Below are positions 25,501 through 37,800 of a stretch of 64,000 nucleotides of DNA, in pieces. Source of the stretch: Solen grandis (lineage: Eukaryota; Mollusca; Bivalvia; Adapedonta; Solenidae). The stretch is from positions 26,484,782 to 26,548,781 of the forward strand of contig CM037789.1 in NCBI GenBank assembly GCA_021229015.1. The letters are read 5' to 3'. Every line of letters starts with the position of its first letter. Positions within the stretch are counted from its first letter, which is position 1. Made by a program: the position numbers and the translations under genes. A model generated the notes under the pieces. That model was not told the origin of the DNA and made no database searches. It was given only the letters and a program-made list of their open reading frames with translations.

Positions 25501-28500
25501 TTATTTACCGGTAAGCACTGAAACATCTTTATTAATGTTATACATGCATACATGTGTCCTTTACTTGTGGTACAAATATTCACGTTTTTGGTTATATGAC
25601 TGGTTCATGAAATGGCACGTGAAAAGTGAAAAGAAAAAAAAATGGCTTCAACTTTTCAAATTTGGCTCATCCATTGGTTCTAACAAATCATAGCGCTGAA
25701 GGCACTGGAGTTTTGTTTGTGTCTCAAGTGAAAGAAAGTTTGACGGGCTGTAGTATAAAAACGCCGCTAGTCTGCTGTGTAACTTAAATCAAAAAGTGAT
25801 GTTGCTAACGTGTGTATCACTGATCATTCCATGATATTTTATACCATAAAACCGTAAAAGCCAGATTCTTGAAGAATAATACAAATACTAGTATAGTAGA
25901 TCCGTTTCAAAATATTATGAATTATGAATGATGAAAATAGAACCCTATTATTCAAATGCAGACATGATAATATTATTATTATTATATAGTTTTTCAGTTG
26001 AAATAATGAATAATAATTTAACACTAACTAATTATACATTTTCTCTCTTTTATACACTCTTGAGCTTCGAACCCACGCGGAGTGATACCGAAGAAGTGGT
26101 AGACGGAGTCAATACCACTGCGCCACTTTGGAGCGTTATCGCCTATAAAATTATCCTTGGGCTCTTTGTGAAAACGATTCGATTTCGATGGGAAAAAATA
26201 AATACCAAAATAATCTCTATTTTGAAAACAATGAGTTAGCAATTTGTATTTTGTGAGCTTCTGGAAATAAAATAACTCTCTAATTAACATATTTCAATGA
26301 ATGATAGTACTTAAAGATATACAGTAATATTCATGAAAAGACTAAAAAATCTAAAATATAGAACCGATTGATATCCGGTCAAAAGTTATAACAAGTAAGG
26401 CATAATTATTAAGTGTGTATTATTGAAGATTAATGTAAGGCTTCAAGTAAGTTTCTTCATAATGCAGACTTACCCTAACGTTCGCCGAGTGCGAACTCAG
26501 CCGGTCTTTACGGCTCAGGTCTCAATTGAAGCATGGTCCTGGTCGCGAGCTCTCGTGCACCTTTTTTAAGTGGTGTTAATGTGTTAATTCAATTTACCCT
26601 CTTCTGTTTCTAATACCATAGTCACTCCAACTCTAGATAGCGCAGTTCCCCTCTACCGGCTTATTGTGTCTCCTCTCTTTCGGTAGCCGCTGTTTGACAC
26701 ACTAGTAGTGTAACACTAAAAAGAAATTTAGACTAAATTAGAAGAAGAAGAAATGCAATGGTTATATAGAGGAAGTGACTTTGAAAAAAAAGGATATAGA
26801 AGAAAAGTGAATTATTTTCAGAAAGAGACAATAAAGAGAAAGTGGGAAAACAAGGAACAAGATGGGTTAAAGTAGAAAAGTAAAATATGAAAGAAAAGAA
26901 AAAGGTGAAACCTATGCATGAGAGCCCACGACCAGGGTCATGCTTTAATTGAGACCTTAACCGCATAACGGTACAGGCCAAGTGAGTTCGCACTCGGCAA
27001 ACGTTTGGACAAATTGTACACTTGGGATTGACTGCCAACTCTCATAATTCACACTTTATATGTCGTACTCGTAATATCTTTCGAACGGGTATTAAATTAG
27101 TTCTATATTTAGATTTATTGGTCTTTTAATGAAAGTTAATTCATTTCTTTGAGCATTTATTATTTTATTGAAATATGTAATCTACAGAGTTAATTTACCT
27201 CAAAAGCTCAACAAAATACAAACAGCTAACCCAGTGTTTTTAAGATAGAGCTTATTTTGGTATTTATTCGTTTCTAACGAAAGAGATTGGTTTTACTAAA
27301 AACAAAACACAATGTTATAAATGTTCTAAATAGGTTTCCAATAAGGCTCAAAAGTGGCGCAGTGGTAACGACTCCGTCTATAACTCCTTTCAGTATCACT
27401 CCGCGTGGGTTCGTACCTCAAAAGTGAAAAAAAATTGGAAAACGTGTACTTATCTTGAAGATAAAAGCTTAAAACAATAGGTAACCAGGTTTTTTTTTAA
27501 GAATATGTATTTTAAGTTTGTGGGCGGGGAATCAGATACTTCAGGAAATCTAACTTTTGCATAGATAAATATTTAATTTTATAAATATTTTTGGGGCAGA
27601 CCATCTACCGAAATACAGTATACATTTACAAAGAAATAACGCGTATGCGCTGCAGTTTCTGTACCTATTAATCATTTTAAACATTATTCTTGTAAGTGCA
27701 TCAAGACAGTCGGCATAGTAGACAATTAGGGCAATATCTATCCTAACTGATCTGAACATTTTGCAGTTGAAATTTTTTCGCCGATCTTGACTTATCCTTC
27801 ACCTAGCTTTTTTTTATCTGTTTATTTGCATTACCAGAATCTGTCGCGATCGTCTTTAAAGGGTTGTTTCGCCAGTAAATGAAATGAAATCAGTATAATT
27901 GACACATTTTAAACTTTATTTTCGTGTTTAGGATAAGACAGTAACCACTGAAGCAGTAACTCCAAATGAACGAACTCTTTGACCTATAACGTTATATTTT
28001 CGTGCATTGTTTTGATCAAGCAACCATTAAATAGTATTTACAAGAAAAAATAATATATTTAAGAATCCATTTAAGAGTCAATTGAAGGATTTCATACCAT
28101 TAATAAAAATGATTGAACAGGAAAACTGTTTATTAAGCGGACCTTACATCTTCCCATGAATCCCCGAATATGTGTACCCACGAAATTAACTTTATTACTA
28201 ATTCCACGAAATTTAATGTCAACGAAAAATTATGATTTTTTACAGTAAAAAAATCATATTATGTCTAGGAGATGAAGCGATGTAGTCATCACCGCCAGTG
28301 ATGACTCAAGTTATGGTTAAAGGGAAGTAAAGTGAATATCTTGTGTTGAGATTACCGTCTCTGCGACAGTATTACAATGCCCAGCTATGTATAAATAAGG
28401 AAAGACCTCTGCTGTAAATAGGCACCCGGGTAGAAACACCGACCTACCCAAGCATTTGGAAACCTTCCTCACATGAAAAATCCTAATGACCCTTCTAAGA

Positions 28501-28797
28501 TTCAAACCCACCTCAGCGAGAGCTGAATATTAAGTTTATGACTTATCCACTCAGCCACGCAGGTCCAAATAAGGTCAGTAAAGCAGTGTTATGATATAAT
28601 AATACTTAAAATTTCAACTTTTCCTCTAGCGGATCGACCAGATGTCGGCTGCCATCATAATGAACATAAATGTGGAGCCGGCGGCGGATGTATTCCGACG
28701 AAATGGAGATGTGACGGACAACCGGATTGTGCCGACGGTTCCGACGAGAGAGACTGCAGTATGTTTATATTACATATATATTATAAAATATATATAT

Positions 28798-28848
<51 letters not shown>

Positions 28849-31800
28849 GTATTACATTTATATATACTTGTTTGAAAAGTCTCGTAGCTTTTATAGTTTT
28901 AAGTAACGGAAGTATTATAGTCATAAATCACCAACAAAAACATGAGAACGAAACAAAAACAAAACTATGATATAAACTTTAAACAACAAATGTATATAAC
29001 TTGATGACGGTATTTTGGCAATAATCCCCATCAAAATATATGGAGAAAATGTAAGGTGTCCGGATAGCGTGAAGGTTAACGTACTGGTTTCTCACAAAGT
29101 CAACTTGCATCCAATGTCGTTTGACATTGTACGTGCGTGAGAAGGTATCGTTATACCTTTGAACACGTGGTATTCTCCGGGTATTGCCGGTAACACCGAT
29201 GACCGCGGGAACGTCATTAGCAGTGCCAAGGAGATTTTCAGAAGGGAAGTCGCTTTATGTTCATGTGTTGTAGAATAAAGTTTAAATTGTTATACATAGA
29301 AAATAATATTAGTATTTATTGCTGAGATCTGGTGTTTTTTTTTTAATGAAAGTCATTCAAATATGGATTGAATCCTGTAGAACACTACTTTATGGTGAAA
29401 TGAAAAAAATAACAGAACACATGTAGTATTAATGCCAATAATTATATCACTGTGCGTGCATTTTTTCCGAGTGCAACTCCTGAATATGGACCCGTAGTTT
29501 CATATTAAAGTTCGCAATATTAACATCCGTCATGGTTGTACCATGGTCAAAAAAAAAAAAAAAAAAAAAAGCGCATCGCCAATTAAATATGATATGTTCA
29601 TGGCGTAAGCAAGATTCGTTGCTGACTATCTTAAAGCCGGAAAATTAACAATAAATGGCGTCATATCATAAATGAAGCTAAGTCAGAATCTAAAACAAGC
29701 TCCCCCATGAGGTACAAAGACAGAGAAAGAACAAGCGAGAGAAGGAATTGAATAAGAAGGAAACACAAAGATGGGAATTATGAAATATACCAGGCCCGAA
29801 TTCTACCAAATAATCCTTAATGCGAAGTTATACTTAAATATTTAACTAGGTAGATACACATTCCATTATTAATATATTTTAAATATTGAAGTATATAAAT
29901 GGCCGAACCTTAGTGAATTATTACCAGAATAACTAACTAGAATTGTTAAGAAATGAAATTTGGGTGTTTTTTTCAGAGCAATAAGAATGGTGGTATTCCT
30001 CCTGAAGTATTTAAGTTTTACTTAGCGATAAGAATAGTTGGTGATTTTTTTTTTAAAGAAACACCATCTTACAAAACATTGAGATAATAAATGGGTACTA
30101 AAATTCTTATTTCGCACCCCTTTTTCAAGACAGCGCTAGTGCTACGTTTTCGTTAGTGCCCCCCCCCCCCCACACACACATGAGAGGAGCCGTCGATAAT
30201 GGAGCTAAATGGAGCTACAAATTAGTTTGCTCATTAAATGAGCAGTAATTTTCTTCATAGACATAATAACCTGACAGAGATCCGCAACTCCGGAGTAAGT
30301 TAAGAGCAAATCATGAGAAGCTCTCGTTTAAGTACGTGTACGATCATGTAACCGCGAGATAACATGAGATTTGTAAAACTGAAAGTAGCCGCCATTTGCA
30401 ATAAAAGAAATCAGTGTAATAGATGGGTTTTTTTCCGTCTTATTCTTTCCAAGTGTCAAAAACAACGATAACCATGTACAGCATAACGTGCACGTGAAGA
30501 GCATGGTATATGGTCCTAAGACAACTTCATAGCTGACTGTAAGCTACCGGTTGCATTCGACAGATACAGCCTAAGTGTAGTAATGATTGTTCAAGAGTAA
30601 TCAGTATAAGGTCCTTACGACTGATAACGGTCTGGAAAGGACATTTTTCAGAAAAGAAACAATTCAATTAATGAAAAGAGATAGTCTTTGTTAATATTTT
30701 GGCAAATATTATCAAAATGACGAAAAAGTGAAAATAATGCTCCAGCGTTTATGTTTGTTTGTACTGCAGCAATATTTTTTAAATGTATTTTTTCTCTTTT
30801 TTTTTATGTAAAGAGTGACTTTATTTGTCTTCAAGAATTTACGTATAAGCATGTTATATTCCGGTCCCCATTGCCGCCCTTGATTCGAGAGTTCATGGGT
30901 TCGATTCCCGGTCGCTACATACCAAAATCGTAAAAAATAGTACTGGTATAAATCAGTTGCTTGACGCTAAGCATATAAAGGTACATGTATACGATTTGAC
31001 AACCAACATGTCAAACATAAAGAAGCACGAGATTGACAATGCAGAAAAAGGTCTTTCAAATAAATAAATGAGAAATAGATAGGTAATAATTTATCCCCAA
31101 GCTTTGTTTAAATATGCGAGGGAAAATGTGTAGCTATAGGAACCTTTAGACTTAACTTTTCATTGCTTTGTTTTAATCAGTGTTATTGCTCATATTTTTG
31201 TGCCTTCGGTACTGATGTTGCTGTACCGGTTCCGATGGCCGATTGCTTCCGCTCCAGAATCGGGAGGTCATGGGTGGATCCCCGTCCGCGACAGACCAAA
31301 GCTGTAACAAATGGTACTGGTATAGCTCACTTGCTTGGCGCTCTGCATATGAGGGTAGTTCAAGGACTGATTGGCTCGGTGTCAGGATAATAGGATTGGG
31401 TGTGGTATCATGTCATATGCCCAAAGCGTGATATCACAATGAGACAGCATTATATCTGTCTCCAGTTGACATAGATTAAAATTGACTGAAATACTGTAAT
31501 ATACATTTGTAATATACATGTATAAACACTCGTGTCCCACAGATTCCATTCAGTGCCCCCCTTCGTTCTTCACGTGCGGCAATGGGCGGTGTATCCCGCC
31601 CGACCTTCTGTGTAACAAGAGGGACGACTGTGGGGATAACACTGACGAGGACCAGAGTCTGGTCTGCCGTGAGTAATCAATCAATCAATCAATCAATCAA
31701 TCATCAGTCAGTCAGTCAGTCAGTCAGTCAGTCAGTCAGTCAGTCAGTCAGTCAGTCAGTCAGTCAGTCAGTCAGTCAGTCAGTCAGTCAGTCAGTCATT

Positions 31801-34800
31801 CAGTCAGTTCATCTGCAAACAAGAAAACAGTCAAAGTGTCAGTCAGTCACATTCGAAATACGTTGACTATTAGAAAATAAACCTTATAAACTTAAAAGCT
31901 AAAAGTGTGTAAGCTGAGAAAATCTTGGAAAAAAATTCAGTTCTAAATTTTAATATCTATGAAAACTAGCAAGGTACTTAAACATTTCGGATAGCATCTG
32001 ATTTTATTTCAGTTACATATTTCAAAATTTTAAATTAATTCATATTTAGAAGAATAAAGCCACATGTGTTTTTTAACGTTTCTAATTATAGCACCGCCGC
32101 CATTTTGTCCTCCTGACCAGTGGAAATGTCCTGGTCCCGAATTCGTCTGCATTAACAAGTCACAGGTCTGTGACGACACACCAGACTGTCCTGGGGGACA
32201 CGACGAGGGGAACATATGTGGTAAGGAATGGGAAATATATATGGTAGGGGGAACATGTGTGGTAAGGAATGGGAAATTTATATGGTAGGGGGAACATGTG
32301 TGGTAAGGAATGGGATATATATGTGGTAGGGGGAACATGTGTGGTAAGGAATGGGATATATATATGGTAAGGGGAACATGTGTGGTAAGGAATGGGATAT
32401 ATATATGGTAAGGGGAACATGTGTGGTAAGGAATGGGATATATATATGGTAGGGGGAACATGTGTGGTAAGGAATGGGATATATATATGGTAGGGGGAAC
32501 ATGTGTGGTAAGGAATGGGATATATATATGGTAGGGGGAACATGTGTGGTAAGGAATGGGATATATATGGTAGGGGGAACATGTGTGGTAAGGAATGGGA
32601 TATATATATGGTAAGGGGAACATGTGTGGTAAGGAATGGGATATATATATGGTAGGGGGAACATGTGTGGTAAGGAATGGGATATATATATGGTAAGGGG
32701 AACATGTGTGGTAAGGAATGGGATATATATATGGTAGGGGGAACATGTGTGGTAAGGAATGGGATATATATATGGTAGGGGGAACATGTGTGGTAAGGAA
32801 TGGGATATATATATGGTAGGGGGAACATGTGTGGTAAGGAATGGGATATATATATGGTAAGGGGAACATGTGTGGTAAGGAATGGGATATATATGTGGTA
32901 GGGGGAACATGTGTGGTAAGGAATGGGATATATATGTGGTAGGGGGAACATGTGTGGTAAGGAATGGGAAATATATATGTGGTAGGGGGAACATGTGTGG
33001 TAAGGAATGGGAAATATATATGTGGTAGGGGGAACATATGTGGTAAGGAATGGGAAATATATGAGATAGGGGGAACATATGTGGTAAGGAATGGAAATAT
33101 ATGTGGTAGGGGGAACATGTGTGGTAAGGAATGGGAAATATATATGGTAGGGGGAACATGTGTGGTAAGGAATGGGAAATATATGTGGTAGGGGAACATG
33201 TGGTAAGGGGAAATAGGTAGGGAAATGTAAAAAGAAGGGGAGGGGTATATGTGATAGGAAGGGATAAAGAAGTAAGATTTGTGAAAAGAAATGGGAATAT
33301 GTGAATATGAATCGTGAAATATGTGAAAAAGAATCGTGAAATATGTGAAAAGGACTGCAATGTTGAGCGTTTAATCAGTAAAGGGAACCCATTTACGTCT
33401 GTAAATAAATACGCTTCTGTAAAGAAATAGTTTTAAATATTATATTTGCTCTAAATAAATACGATTGTTTCAATAAAAATCTATGGTTATCTTGGAAAAG
33501 CGTCGGAATTGCCAGAGAAACTATATCAACCATGATGTGTTTGGGGTAAAGAAAGACGGCCGAACCTGACATCTGCTAGGCCTACATCATTTTTTTCCGG
33601 CTGTATACTCTTAGCATGAATTTTTTTAAGTAGGTAGGTAGGGATTCTGTTGGCTATTTTCTCTCTGACAATGGCAAAGTTAAATGGTCTTATAGGTGAT
33701 CGGATGAACATAATAGGCCTGATTGCTTCTTATTTGCTCCATTAAACATTGTTTTGATTTACATGTTTGAATGAAAATTTGCGGAGGATATCTGATTGAA
33801 ATTGGCAGTGGAAAGAATTGAATGAGAGAAATTGACGAAAAGGCGAAATCGGCGAACTGAAAAAAAATGTCTTCCTTGAGCTTAAAAGACGAGTCGATAT
33901 ATATTCTGTTCAGCCGGTCAGAGCACTTAATAATAGCCTCAAGGGAGAGAACCCCTCACTCGTAACCATGTGTCCTCGACCAACGGACATTTTTTATGTT
34001 CTTTTTCAGGTTCAGCAATAAGCTGTTTTTTCTCACATTCCGCTAAATTACCCTGTCATTTCGTTGCCTTAGCTACCATTTCCTCCCTCATTGCTTTAAA
34101 CAGCCAGTTGTAAAATTATTTACAGCGGATTTTCCACACGCCGTATTAAATACACATTTAACGCTATTGACATTTTTTTCGGGTTTTGACAAATTAAAAT
34201 TGAAGTGGGGAAAGAAATTGTATTTGAAAACAATTTGTATTTCACTTAATTAATTCTACAGCACATGCGCAGTAGGACCATTTTGTATAATATTTTTGTA
34301 ATATTCGGCTTTCTCCTATGCCAACGGAACAGAACATAACATATCTTAATTTATGACTTGTACAGAGTACATTGTCTACATACATTGAAATACAAAAATA
34401 CATACTAAAACTAGGTCATGTGACCACATAAGAAATTTAAAGTGTCATTTATCCTCATTGTATGCAAACGGAAACCGGCGTTTCTTAATATAATCAGACT
34501 TCCCGTGCTAAAAAAACTCCCTATTTAAAGTCTATATATAAATACAATACAGAATACTCACACATGTAATAACGAATGCTTTCTGATGTCGCTAGTGTTT
34601 TTCTTTGTAGCTGAAAATAGCCTGCAAATAAATGGGCAGATCAAAGGCCTTTAGTCGCGAAGCGAGTTTGAGCAGATTTTCTCAACATACCTGTGAACAC
34701 TTCCACAGGTATCCGCCTCGGTAGCGCAGTAGGTAGCGCGTCAGTCTCATAATCACACAAATCAGAGCGATCTGAAGGTCGTGAGTTCGATCCTCACCCG

Positions 34801-37800
34801 GGGCAAAGTTTTTTTTTCCCCATTTCATTTATTCTGATATTATATTAATTTCATACATATTTATACAGACCTACTTTTATTAAGCTCACCTGACAAGTGA
34901 CTTCAACTAATGGATACTTGTTTCATTCTGGTCATGCTAGTTAACATTTACAGCGCCTTATTATGTACATATCAGCGGTATTTTTGTATTTATTTATTTA
35001 TTTAGACACGTGTGTGATTAATACATTATAGCCGCGATAGTTAGAAGAATATGTTTTTTTTTATTGTTTTATACCAACTGATGAAATACTGTGTTTTAGC
35101 AGTGAGATAAATTCCATATCCCACGGTGTGATGATATAGATCTGCCGGACTACTTTTATACTTATAAAGGAAATGTAGCTGCAGTTATCATAAAATAAAA
35201 AGAAAATTGTTTTGAGTGGATATGGGCTATATCTCATCTCGAAGTGATACAATCTTCACTCGCACTCGTGAAAATATGGAATTGTACCACTACTCAATGT
35301 CATATAACCAATATCCATTAAAAACAAACAAATACCCTCTATATATTTATATCCGTAAAGATCCATTTTAAAACCTACTGATCTTAAGTTTCTTTAGTGT
35401 TTGCTTAACGGCTGCACATTCTTTTGCTCTTAGTGTCTATGGACTCTCCATACACCAGCCTTATCTTTTGCATCCCATTTTATGTTTCCTTCTTTGCTTA
35501 TCTTATTTCCCCAAACCACTTTCTAAAAAAACCGGTTTAGTTTCATTCCTTGCTTGCCTTCTTTTTGTGTGATTCACGCATGCGCATTTCACTCTTCCCT
35601 GTCCACTGTTCCACGCCCTCCTTCTGAAAAGACCAAAACGAGTGTAACCTTGACAACGGAGGATGCAGCCATCAGTGTCTGATGACGCCACTAGGGCCCC
35701 AGTGTGCCTGTCCCCCGGGATTTCAACTAAACGGCACCACACTGTGTGTGGGTAAGCTGGTCTTGAATATTTTTGTGTTTAATATATGTTTCAGTTTCAA
35801 AGATATACAGCTATTAATAAAATAGAAAAACCGTACAGTGGTTTGTTTCATGTTTTTTTAGCTCACCTGAGCACTTGTGCTCGGGCGAGCTTTTGTGGTC
35901 GCCTTTTGTCCGTTGTGCGTCGTCCGTCGTCCGTTGTCAACAATTGCTTGTGAACACTCTAGAGGCCACAGTTTTGGCCCAATCTTCATGAAACTTGGTC
36001 AGGATGTTTGTCTACATGATATCTCGGATTAGTTCGAAATTGGGTCATGTGGGGTCAAAAACTAGGTCACTAGGTCAAAATTTAGAAAAACCTTGTAAAC
36101 ACTCTACAGGCCACAGTTTTGGCGCAATCTTCATAAAATTTGGTCAGGATGTTTGTCTACATGATATCTTGGATGAGTTCGAAATTGGGTATGGGTCAAA
36201 AACTGGTCCAGGAATCTAGAAAAACCTTGGAACACTCTAAGGCCACAGTTTTGCCCAATTTCATGAAAAATGGTCAAGATGTTTGTCTACATGATATCTC
36301 GGATGAGTTAGAAATTGTGTAATATAGGTTCAAAAACTAGGTTACCAGGTCAGATCTGAGAAAAACCTTGTGAACACTCTACAGGCCACAGTTTTGGCCC
36401 AATCTTCATGAAACATGGTCAGGATGTTTGTCTACATGATATCTCGGAGAGTTGAAAATGGTATGTGGGTAAAAACTAGGTCACCAGGTCAAATCTAAGA
36501 AAAACCTTGTGAACACTCTCAGGCCACAGTTTTGGCCCAATCTTCATAAATTTTGGTCAGGATGTTTGTCTAATGATATTTGGATGAGAAATTTACCAGG
36601 TCAAATCTAAGAAAAAACTTGTGAACTCTCTAGAAGCCTACATTTTTGTCCCAGTCTTCATTAAACTTGATATGAATGATGACTGCATGAATTCCCAGTT
36701 GAGTGCAAATTCAGGTAGGATCAATATGTAGGTCACTTAGTCAAATGTTAGAAAAACACTTTAGATGCCAGATTTTTTGTCATATCTCTTGTTTTAAATA
36801 CCTAATACTTCTCGATATAGAGATGTCCTATAAACCATGGAATGTAGTAGTTAATGTATTATTTGAAATAACCAAGCTTAATATTTAAGAACATGCTTTT
36901 GACATTTTAAAGGTGCTCGTTCTCAGATCGAACATTTCAGATAGTCACTGGCCTGACCTTAATGTGTATTACCTCTATTAATATCCCTATACAGACACAT
37001 GGTAACCCACTGCAGCATTCCTTGATTGTAAAAGGAAAATGTTGTTTCTCCAGCATTGGCTGTAGCGTTACGAATGAACCTATATTTAGAATTATAAAAC
37101 CTATATTTAGAATTTCTATTCCGTGTGTCGTCACGATTTATTCACCACTGTAGACAGGGACGAGTGCCGGACCCCGGCCGTGTGCAGCCAGTCTTGTGTC
37201 AACGTGAAAGGTTCATTCAAATGTCTGTGTGAAGACGGGTACCAGAAACTTCCGGATGGTGCCCATTGCGCTGCTAATAGAGGTACGGTTCTAATGAACA
37301 GTAGTCTCGCGAATTCACGAGGTCGGACGAGACGTGTGAGACCATAATATTCTTACACACTCGTGTACTTTCCCCAACACAATTCATAATAGCCATTTTT
37401 AGACACAAATAGTCATTTGTATGTGTGTCTATATATTTTGTATGTATGACCATTGTCTTCGGATTGATTTTTTCTCAAAAATATTTCTTTCATAAAATGA
37501 AAAAGTTTCATTTTGTATTTATTGCATATATTCAGTCTAAGGAATCCATAATTGTATTAAATAAGTATAACATTTTGCATGCCACAGGAGTTTAATTTAT
37601 TTCACGTAATGTACAGTTTTAAATATAATTTTGTAACTCAACATGTTCTAAAAAAACTGCTATTCACTTTTTTTATTTTGGAAATACATTCTTTGATTCC
37701 TCGGATGGATTTTTACCAAGATTGTTATCTGCCGAAAATAATTCAACTAACATACCCCACTTCATTAGACTATGAATACGCACGTAATTGCGCTAATAAG

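Larger units (their letters stand above)
21639..28629 (+). other. 7-kb LRP2 intron
   Basis: Between LDLa modules 5 and 6. Holds a tRNA-Met, an AACCCTTACC MITE, the M2 MITE interrupted by E4, the 1.4-kb inverted repeat and a SINE, all listed separately. The rest (for example 25,050-26,030) shows nothing I can identify. Confidence 0.6.
28759..31542 (+). other. 2.8-kb LRP2 intron
   Basis: TA repeat, a possible SINE fragment at 29,056-29,240 (GGTGTCCGGATAGCGTG head), poly(A) near 29,550, poly(C)/CA at 30,163-30,180, and SINE-like copies at 30,865 and 31,205. No exon seen. Confidence 0.55.
33206..35631 (+). other. LRP2 intron remainder
   Basis: Decayed repeat edge to about 33,360, then unassigned AT-rich sequence, tRNA-Met at 34,715 and fold-back repeat Q3. 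About 33,810-33,930 resembles 59,205-59,290, so it may be another dispersed repeat. Confidence 0.5.

Noticed and set aside
26050..27430. tRNA genes in the arms of the inverted repeat
   Set aside because: GTGGCGCAGTGGTA and GGGTTCG resemble A- and B-boxes but no full cloverleaf with paired acceptor could be drawn.
32030..33199. Long minus-strand open frames (389, 360 and 263 codons) with repeated Tyr/Pro/His-rich text
   Set aside because: They lie over the 41-bp minisatellite; the repeat has no stops in several frames, so the length is only due to periodicity. No splice or start signals and no family similarity.
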